NCBI GenBank assembly: GCA_903772945.1
Contig: CAICTM010000282.1
Location: forward strand, 17,304-81,303
DNA: 64,000 nucleotides
Direction: 5' to 3'
Source: Seminavis robusta
Taxonomy: Eukaryota > Bacillariophyta > Bacillariophyceae > Naviculales > Naviculaceae
A model generated the notes under the pieces. The model saw only the letters and a program-made list of their open reading frames with translations, made no database searches and was not told the origin of the DNA. This document shows, in pieces, positions 55,566-64,000 of this stretch (position 1 is the first letter of the stretch; each line of letters opens with the position of its first letter). A program made the position numbers and the translations under genes.

Positions 55566-58500
55566 ATGGACGGACCATCCCAAGAATCTGACACAGATAC
55601 TGGTAGCACTGGTGAAGCTGCTGAGGCCGATCATCCGTTGCCCACATCTACTACGAATGCCAGTCCTACTACTAGTACAGCTCATAATGTCGCCACTGGA
55701 AGTGCCATGTTGGCAGAAGAAAAACGACACATTGCATATCCCAAAAAACGCACATCAGGTGCCCAGCCAGCAGTGCCGCAAGCTGCCAACACCACTGCCA
55801 ATGCAAGTGCCCTCTTGGCACAAGAAAAGCGACGCATTGCTTATCCAAAAAGTAGGTCGGGAACTGCAGTGCATGTACCTACAGAAGTTCCTACCGAAGT
55901 TCATCAAGAGAACCAGATGATGGCCAATACCACCAAAGCTGCTGAGGCCAGCGCCCTCTTGGCAGAAGAAAAGCGACACATTGCTTATCCAAGAAGTGAT
56001 ACATCTAATCGTAAGAACAGACCCAGCATCAATCAAGGAGATTGGTCTGGCCCTACGACTGCCGTCAATTATTCTCCTCTCCTACAAGCTGAAAAAGGAG
56101 CTATCATATATCCAAGAGGAGAAACAAACAGAACTGTTAACACAGTGCTGCTGACCAGCAGTACAATCACAACTGTGCCTCCACTGAAAGATAGCGTAGT
56201 TGCCTCCCAGCGAAGCCACGAAGCTTCTCCATCAGCCATTGAGCAGCAGGACCACCAGAAGGAACAAGAAACAGTGAGCGATATGTTGAGCAATAGTGCG
56301 CATAGTGAGGCCAACCGAAATGATGTCGTCGACGCTAACACTAACACCATCGCGGCTCCCGAGCATACCGGTACAGTACAACATGATGACAATTTTGGAA
56401 TTATGCCTTTGCCTAGATTGGAACGGACTACTGCCAACAGAAGGGCCCAAGTACAACCGGGAGCCTACGCAGATGGAGGAAATTTTCAAGCAACAGAGGA
56501 GAATTTGGAAACAGCAGAGACATACATTGAACCAGATACTACGCAGCCACCGACAATCGAACCAGAATATGATAATAGCGGCTTGGCTGTGGCCAATTTG
56601 GTAGCAGAAGATGAAACAACCGATCATCAGGATCTCCCCCAGGCTCAAGATTATAATCCAGACAACATCAACCACACCAGAGAAGAAAAAATGAAGCAAT
56701 TCAAAACCAAGGTCTTCTTGGGAGTCATTTTCTTGTTGGCCATTATTCTCATTTTGGTAGCCATTGTGACACCTTCAAAGAAACAGGATAATCTTGTCCC
56801 AACAATCTCACCTAGTGAGTCGCCCAGCAGCAACCCATCTCAAGGGCCATCGTCATATTCAGAATACTGGCTATCTCTTTTCCCTGAATCAACAGTCTCT
56901 GCAATTCAGGAGGTCCCAGGATCACCTCAGTCAAGTGCATTCAGATGGCTCTTGGATGAGATTGACATTCTACAACACCTTGCGGTACACAGAGTTGTAC
57001 AACGTTTTGTCCTAGCAACAGTCTATTTTGCCAACAGTGGCGATCAATGGTCCTTTAGTGACAGTTGGCTAAACCACAGTGTTCATGAGTGCCTTTGGTA
57101 CTCAAGTTTGGAAGACTATTATTCCATATTTGCGGAAGGCCTTTTCCTACTGGATCACATCAGTCCCTGTGAGCAAGATCCAGCTGGATATCTAGAGGAG
57201 GGCATCTTATACCAGGGAGATGGAATCCTGAAGCATTTTTGGACGTCCTTTAATGGCCTGATGGGGTCAGGTATTCCACCAGAGCTTTACTTGCTGACTG
57301 AACTGAAGAGCTTGGCATTGGATGGGTTGAACCTTACCAGCACAATCCCAGAAGAGCTCTCTGGTCTATCAAACTTGGAGTATCTTTCAATGATGTATTG
57401 TGGCCTTGATGGCTCAATTCCTGAGATATTTGGGAGATTGTCAAAGCTTGAAGTCACCTACTTTGGGTTTAATTCCTTAACTGGAACTGTAAGTAGCAAG
57501 CTATGAAATGCCTGAAAAGATAGAGCTGCAACTATGTTTTGGAATGCCCTGCCTGCTGATTCCTCACTTTGACTTTATGTGTTTTCCAGATTCCTCAATC
57601 CCTGTATTCCCTTTCCAACTCAATGAGAGCCATTCTTCTTACTGAAAACCTGCTTACAGGACAGGTGCGTAAACAAGGTTATTAAAGTGTGCTGTATTGG
57701 AGGCACTGACTATTTATGTCCGGTATTGTGTCTGATGTTATAGGTGCCAACAGAACTGGGATTGCTAACTAATTTGGAGGGTTTATCACTTGCAACCAAC
57801 CTTTTCACCGGGACAATTCCAACAGAACTTGGGAAATTAACTGGGTTAGAGTTCTTGTTCCTGAATAACCTGATTCTGAGTGGCGCTGTAAGTTTTTACA
57901 GTTGCATTGGTTGATTATCCTTGTTTGGGATATGTAGGCCTCACCCGCACATTCTCGTAGATCCCAAATGAGCTTGCAGGTCTTAATGACATGGTACTTC
58001 TGCAACTGGAAGTCTCGGGTCTTTCGGGGACAATCCCCAGGTGGCTTGGCAACATGACATCCATGGAGTCAGTGACACTGGCATATAACTCCTTTACTGG
58101 GACTGTAAGCCAATTTTTGTGCCGATCCTGTGAGACTTCTTCTTCTAATATGAATTCTATGGTTTCTTCCTTTTCTTTAGATCCCAACAGAACTTGGCCT
58201 TATACCCAAGCTGTTTATCCTATGGCTTGGTGGGAATGCTTTGTCGGGCACAATCCCAAGTGAAATTGGATCGTGTGAGCAAATGCTTGTGTTTCTCTTG
58301 CATACGAACAACCTGACAGGAACCATTCCTACAGAGCTGGGACAGTTTACTGAGGGTTTCTTCCAGTTTTGGCTACATGACAATGATTTGACTGGAACGG
58401 TGCCCCCGGAGCTTGGCAATGTTTCGTTCCCTCCACCATATGGTCAGGTCTATTTGCATGGAAATGATCTTTCTGGCATTATCCCTGAGAGCTTGTGTTC

Positions 58501-58666
58501 TGCCAACGACCTTACTTTTGACTGCAGCAGCCAGCTCTGTGGATGTGACTTGTGCAACTGCTCTGGCAATAGAACATCACTGATACTGGAGAGTGAGACT
58601 GCCAATGAAGATGGTCAGGTACTGAGTAAGGCAAACCAAACTGAGGGGAACCAAACTGAACCCTGA
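55566..58666 (+). CDS. LRR type II receptor-like protein with four-unit IAYPK tail
   Basis: 923 aa; exons 55566-57488, 57590-57664, 57744-57887, 57961-58104, 58181-58666. Introns of 101, 79, 73 and 76 nt are all phase 0 at LRR boundaries; middle exons are 25, 48 and 48 codons. First ATG in AAAAAATGGAC. The tail has four units: MLAEEKRHIAYPK (Tyr near 58), LLAQEKRRIAYPK (93), LLAEEKRHIAYPR (141), LLQAEKGAIIYPR (182). Then MPLPRLERT near 280-288, QPGAY near 297-301, SGLAVANLV near 338-346, MKQFKTK and TM about 383-402. N-cap: SPQSSAFRWLLDE, QRFVLATVYFANSG, NHSVHECLW. C-cap CSSQLCGCDLCNC plus an acidic tail. Best intact example of the class. Confidence 0.93.
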
Positions 58667-60978
58667 ACCGAATGACTAGAAGATTGTCTGTTGATCATTA
58701 TACTACTACATGTTTGCATATAAGCTGTTACAAGAAACATTGTGTGTACGGGCATTTGTGATTATTGTGATTATGGCGATTCTCCTCTCTCGTTGGACCC
58801 TCATTCTTTCCTCAATCGTGGCCAAGCAATGTCATCATGGACAGGGAAGGCTTGGATCTCAGGAAGGGTCCACGAAGGATGCCCGACAGAAACCCAAGGA
58901 TGCGATGGAACGAGTAGGATTGTGATGATCATCCTTGACCTCTGTCTCCATCCTCATCTTAGCTCTCTCTAATCCATAGTAAACCCGATTCAACAAAAGC
59001 CATGGGTGGAGTTCATGGTAACATTCAACTTTGCGCAATCGAGAGGCTCTGTCCCACCGCAGACGAACGCCCCAAAACGAAGACTGGTGCGGAGGTTCCG
59101 CTTTGTTGGACCATCGTCGTGACAGCTGGCTATCTAGCTACAGCAATGATCTATCCGTAAACACTCGAGGGTCAGGCGAAAGGTTTGCGTGCCGTTGCCG
59201 TTGTTGGTCACAGCGAAAGTGTCAAACTGCAGTGAAGAACATGCACCACACGACCGGTATCCGACGACAACGAAGTGCCAATGTCAGTCATTGACAACTG
59301 TGATATCGAGCAATTCAATCCATGGACGCCAACCAGCGTCTGGGCGACTCTATAGGACCTTCGCACATCAATGGCGACCGTCAATCCCAACATGAAGGGC
59401 CAGCGCAATTTCAACAGCGGCATATTCGGAATTGTCCCTGTTTTGATCAGACGCACAAAGTGTGCTGACTGAGTGACTGCATGACTAACTAACTGCTACA
59501 ATAAAGCAAGTATAGCAAGGGTTCGGAAATGCACAAACTAACGCCAATCTATGCCCTCGGTACTCGATGCCGATAGCTCCGTAGCTCGTCATTCGTGGCT
59601 TGCCAAGGTCCCGTACCATACCGTAGATACTATCGGATGTATGCTACCTGCTACCGTACCTCTACCGACTGAGTGAGTGAGAGTCAATCGGTCGCACCTT
59701 TACTATCAAGCATGTCAATCGAAGCGTCTCCGGAAGGTTTTCTTTGCTTGTCTTTTTAACTCCAATTAATTGTTGAATCTTTACGTATCTGTTTTGTTAA
59801 ATCCCTGATTCATTAGGTCTACAGCCGTTTGGTGCAAGATTGAAAACAAGGTTCTTTATTTTGTTTGCCTCTGGGTAGAATTTAGTTTTTGTTGTTGTTG
59901 CCACACACCATTTTGTGCTCATGCCTCCTGTTTGAGACAAGCAAAAGCTCTACCCTTGCAATAAAGCTGTCAACTAGTCAACTACACTGTAGTATCAGTA
60001 GCAACACCCCTTGCTGAAGAAGGCACTCAAAATGGTGCTGTCTTTGCTGGTCTAGGTTCTAGCTGGATTTGTAGCTGCTGTAGTTCATCTTGTGGTACCA
60101 AAAATTGCCTGCTCTAGCAAGCTATCTATCTCTTCTATACTACTGTTCGGACCAGCTCTGACAGAACAGCTTGAAGCCCAAGGGCAATGAGGCTGACTCT
60201 CTACTGCGGTAGAACAACAGATCGATTGGCCGACAAGATAGAAGAGCGGTAGCCCTAGCAATGATTACAGGGCCAATCGGAATCTATCGGCCGACACGAG
60301 GAATCTTCTGGGCCACAGAAGAGTGGTGTGGTGGTGTATGTACAAGTGCTGATGGCTGGCACGGAGCGCAAGAGAGTACCGGTAGAAGGCTTCAACAGCT
60401 CCAGCGAGTTTTGCCTTGGCGAGCCATTTACAAGTTGGCCTTCTCCTCTCACAGTGAGGCGTTTCCAGCCAAACCTTCTGTTGCAGGTGTTTGTAGTAGT
60501 AGTAGTAGGGAAGGCATTGGTGTGCTGGTTGCTAGGATAAAGAGGCTACAAGGGATAAACATAGGTGACTTGATTGGTTGCTGTTGAAATCAATAAAAAT
60601 ATTTTTTGGGCTGACTGCAAAAAAAAATAAGAACCTTCTTTGCAATCTTGCGTCAAATCTTCGAACTAAACCATTATTAATAGCCTTCAGTTTAGCCGCT
60701 GCTGGTAGAGGATGATTTAGCCAAATCGGTGGCTAAAGAGGCTAAAACAGGGTTGGTCGTTTAAATAAATTCATTCACGGTAGAGACTGCAGGGCTAAAA
60801 AAGGAGAACTAAATCTGAAGCTTTAGCCCCGTTTGGATAGACGGTGCCCTCAGTAACACATTCTACGGTACATTGCTAGCTAGCTATCCACGCAGCCAGC
60901 TTGTTGACGTGAAGGCCTTCTTCTTTCTCTCAAAAACAGAATGTATGACTGCACCGCGCATTAGCAATCCGAACTGGG
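58667..60978. other. Intergenic, 2.3 kb
   Basis: No supported gene; the frames found are short and featureless. Holds the 3' region of the receptor, TACCGGTAG and GCTAGCTAG elements, and a GGCTAAA-rich stretch (60680-60840) that may be a decayed mobile element. Confidence 0.5.
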
Positions 60979-61103
60979 TCTGTTTTAAAGCACAGCTATA
61001 TATTCGGAGCGGTCTGTTTTAAAGCACAGCTAATGGGAGCAGTTTTTAAAGCATAGCGGTTGGTTTTAAAGCTTTAAAGCACGGCTATAATGGGAGCAGT
61101 TTC
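60979..61103 (+). repeat. Degenerate tandem repeat
   Basis: About four units built from TTTTAAAGCACAGCTAATGG and GGAGCRGT, with one shortened unit containing AAAGCTTTAAAGC. It lies 170 bp upstream of the next receptor start. Confidence 0.75.
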
Positions 61104-61275
61104 CGTCTTCATTTTTTTTGTTTCCATCTTCAAAAGCACATCTTTGGATCACAATACCCAAGTGCATGACAGGACCACTGCTACTTCTTCCAGTATACTG
61201 TAAGGAGAGTCCGGAACCAAAGAGCTACCCACAACCACAAAGCAAGAAATCCGTTTATAGCACTCCCCTCCAAGG

Positions 61276-63144
61276 ATGGAATCCAATGCTGGTGAGGCTC
61301 CCAAAGGCTATGCTTCCGATAGCACTAGTGACGTTGCTGAGGTGGATTACAGGCTACCCACTTCTACAGAAGAGGAGACTGGAAAACCATGCAAGAACCT
61401 GGACTCTGACAACAACCAAGATCAAGAGGAAAGCAAGGATGGACAGCAGGAACAGAAGGAAGAAGAACAGCAGAAGAATGAAAAGGAGGAACAATCCCTT
61501 TTAGATGAAGCCAAGCGGTCTATTGCCTATCCAGCAGCAAAGAAGAAAAAAAGCCAACAGGATCCTCTGTTGCCCACAGCTACTATCACCCCTGGTACTT
61601 CTACTGCTCATAAAGTCACCACTGTAAGTCCCATGTTGGCAGCAGAAAAACTAAACATTGCTTATCCCAAAAACCGTGGAACAGCTGCTCCAACAACAGA
61701 AGTCCCAGCTGTAGACACCAATGCGCAGCAGCCGATCCACAAAGAGAATCAGATGATGGCCAATACTGCCAAAACTGATGAGCCCAGTGCCCTCTTGGTG
61801 CATGAAAAGCAACACATTGCCTATCCAAAAAGTGGGCCTTCTAGTAAGAACAGAGCCACCGGTATTCGAGGACTGGCTGAGGCCAATCATCTGTTGCCCA
61901 CCAGTGCCACTGCCGCTCATAAAGTCACAACTCTGAGTCCCATGTTGGCAGACGAAAAGCAATACATTGTATATCCCAAAAGACATGGATCAGTTGGCCA
62001 GACACAAGTGCCACCAGCCGCCATCTTCAATGAGCAAACCATGGACGATACTGTCGAAACTGCTAAGCCCACCAGTGCTCTCTTGGCACACGAAAAACGA
62101 CACATTGTCTATCCAAAAAGTGGGCCAGCTGGTAAAAGCAGAGCCACCGGTATTCAAGGAGATAGGTCTGGCACTGCGGAAAATGCATCGGTACAGGCAG
62201 ATTCTACCAACAACAGCAGCCAAGGGCGAACCGGCAAATCTACCACCATCAGTTCTCCACTCCTACAAGCTGCTAAAAGCACTATCAAATATCCAATAGG
62301 AGAGACAAGCAGAACTGCTATCACGGATGTAGTTCAGGTTGACGCGGTACAACATGATGACAACCGAGGAATTATATCTTGGCCTCCACCCGAAGGTGGC
62401 TTTGCCTTTGAAAATTCAGAATATCCTTGTTCAGGGGTTGGACATGAAGAACCTTTGGTCCAGGAAAGGGAAATAGTGCTGCCCATTTCATTACAGATCA
62501 AAGCCACGGTGACAGCAATCATCAAATCATCACCATGCGTGCACAAGCTCGTGAAGGTAGCCTTACCTTTGAAAATCTAGAGCCTCCTGCTTCAGAAGCA
62601 CAGCCAAGGCGTGAAGAACCATCAGTCCAGGAAAGCAGGGAAGATTCAGAGGAACTTGTCGAAACTGAGACTACTCAACCACCTATGTTCAATCATGTTG
62701 ATTCCAATAGTGGCTTCGCTGTGGCCAATTTGGTAGCGGCAGATGAAACAACCGCTCAGGATCTGCCCCAGGCTGAAGACTAATATCCGGACAATATCAA
62801 CAACAACAGAGAAGAAAGAATGAAGCAATTCAAAACCAAGGTGCTCTTTGGGAGCCATTGCCTTCTTGGTCATCATTATCATTTGGGTAGCCATCCTGAT
62901 TCCTGGACGTCAAGATGACAATACAGATCTTTTCCCAACAACCACACCTAGTAAGTCACCTAGCAGCAACCCATCTCAGGGGACATCGTCCTATTTGGAA
63001 TACTGGCTATCGTTTTTCCCTGAATCCACAGTCTCCACAATTTTGGAGGACCCAGGATCACCCCAGTCAAGAGCATTTGAATGGCTCATGGAAGAGATCG
63101 ACATCCTACACAACCTTACAGAAGAGAGAGTTGTACAGCGCTTT
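61276..63144 (+). pseudogene. LRR receptor pseudogene with six-unit IAYPK-type tail, cut by an LTR element
   Basis: ATG 61276 opens a 434-codon frame. The tail has six units with Tyr near residues 85, 130, 183, 233, 279 and 339 (DEAKRSIAYP, AAEKLNIAYPK, VHEKQHIAYPK, ADEKQYIVYPK, AHEKRHIVYPK, QAAKSTIKYP), about 50 residues apart. Between units lie repeated HKVTT and ENQMMAN-like spacers, so the unit is a duplicated block. The gene is then broken: a frame change before GSLTFENLEPP (about 62,550), TAA at 62781-62783 where paralogues have a Tyr codon, an extra base near 62848 before the TM, and loss of everything after QRF at 63144. PGA and PLPxLERT motifs are missing. SGFAVANLV and the start of the N-cap (SPQSRAFEWLMEE) remain. 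Confidence 0.85.
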
Positions 63145-64000
63145 TGCAATACACGGCTCTTAGCCTTATTCGCGACTCGATCCTAGATAGGGTTTGAGTT
63201 CGACTCATGACTGAGTCTCTCGTGAATAGTCATTGAGACAGGGTTCTCAATGACCGCTCTAGTCATACTAGGTTGATGATGAAACATTGCTCTAGATATT
63301 TAGCCAGCGTGGAGTACTTCCACGCTACTAGATAAATGCTAGACGAATCTTCCACGCGTTCCGTTTTTGGATCGTGGAGTGAGTAGGATTGCTACTGCAA
63401 CCTACTCTATCACACTCTACAGTCTCCCGCGGGAGTCAGTCTCCCGCGGGAGTTCAGATCTACGATCCTTTGATTGTGGATCTCTCTCGTTGATTAGTTT
63501 TCATAGCTTTTCTAATCCTCTCATAACTTTCATTCTCTCAAACTCAAAACACTCGAAAGATCTTTACACTAGCTTTTAGCGTAGTGCATTTTGTTAAACA
63601 ACACAATAGCTTTCAGCTCCCTCAACCTATTCCTCACCATGAAGATTGCCAAAAACGCATACACCAGCTTCGAGTCTAAGCGTCGCGACAAACCAATCCT
63701 TCCTCTCATCGACCTCGACGATGAATGCGAAACGACGATTCTCGCTCTACCACCTACAAACTTCGACTGTTCCAGAGATGCTAACAGCGCCAAGTACACC
63801 TTCAAGGTCCAAATCATCATGGATCTGAGACTCCACGTCAGACCATCAAGTGGGCTGGACGTATGGAGAAAGTCTTCGTCGGGCTCGCCATTGCTAGCCT
63901 GGCGACAAACATACCTCCTCAAGGAGATGACTTCTAGCTCTGCCAAGAGCAGTTACGAATCTAGCTGTGCAGGCCATCGTGAAATACGTTGGAATGCCTT
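63145..64000 (+). mobile_element. Putative LTR retrotransposon, 5' end
   Basis: Foreign sequence starts TGCAATACACGG right after the receptor N-cap codons. About 500 bp without an ORF follow and could be a 5' LTR and leader, with two CTCCCGCGGGAG palindromes (63424-63435, 63441-63452). From ATG 63639 a gag-like frame starts (MKIAKNAYTSFESKRRD, KYTFKVQII) and shifts frame near 63,820 into PRQTIKWAGRMEKVFVGL. The second LTR and target duplication lie outside the window. Copia affinity is a guess. Confidence 0.5.

Noticed and set aside
60680-60850. MITE with CCCCGTTTGGATAG end
   Set aside because: Only one end resembles known MITE termini; the inverted partner and target duplication were not found.
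1-64000. CRISPR arrays, operons, rRNA or tRNA genes
   Set aside because: No regular direct repeat-spacer array, no bacterial gene packing and no recognisable tRNA or rRNA was seen by eye. A tRNAscan or Infernal run would settle RNA genes.

Overview
This window looks like nuclear DNA of a pennate diatom. The reasons are small GT-AG introns (66-124 nt), bipartite plastid-style leaders with a Phe at the predicted cleavage site, no bacterial gene organisation, and above all a tandem family of single-pass LRR receptor-like proteins of the kind that is expanded in diatoms. The genus is not proven; Seminavis-like is my guess.

The dominant content is thirteen loci of one receptor family, on both strands: <1-2643(+), 8292-10741(-), 12363-14147(-, frameshifted), 15283-17962(-, nonsense), 20349-22452(-), 29719-33045(-, pseudogene), 37116-39707(+), 40351-41466(+, no ectodomain), 42184-42486(+, relic), 43342-45775(-), 46755-49163(+, one frameshift), 55566-58666(+) and 61276-63144(+, pseudogene). 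Predicted topology is type II: a long disordered cytoplasmic N-terminus, one TM helix after a Lys/Arg cluster, then an outside linker, an LRR N-cap with a conserved sequon and His-Glu-Cys, 6-11 plant-type LRRs and a Cys-rich C-cap. No kinase is fused. The cytoplasmic tails carry repeated short motifs: a PGA[YFIV] motif, a juxtamembrane LAVANLV-type motif, a tandem LLAxEKxxIAYPK motif and an LDLxxIVEARL helix motif. I find no described family with these tails, so they are the best candidate for an undescribed signalling or sorting system.

Other genes are: a CrtC/AttH-lipocalin plus polyprenyl diphosphate synthase fusion (3292-6214, -); a cupin/JmjC-like dioxygenase with a plastid-like leader (18510-19415, +); a membrane-anchored MYND-RING-TPR protein (27811-29313, -); an exostosin-like type II glycosyltransferase (34144-35748, -); and a decayed plastid-targeted protein with an internal GDL/GDI motif repeat (53694-54718, +).

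Mobile DNA is abundant. A 3.6 kb TTAA-duplicating DNA transposon (22891-26473) sits inside a repeat whose uninterrupted sequence is seen at a second locus. A short SINE-like family with an oligo-T 3' end and 7-19 bp target duplications is present at 23.3, 30.5, 31.3, 49.9 and 50.3 kb. A TIR-bounded array of CGTCTCCTA motifs lies at 51.1-51.5 kb, and the 5' end of an LTR retrotransposon breaks the last receptor gene at 63.1 kb. Intergenic DNA is rich in CTAG/GCTAGC runs and TACCGGTA palindromes.

The receptor cluster shows birth-and-death evolution: near-identical ectodomain exons joined to different tails, introns placed in register with the LRR unit, ectodomain loss, retroelement hits, and two inactivating changes that lie exactly in perfect palindromes.
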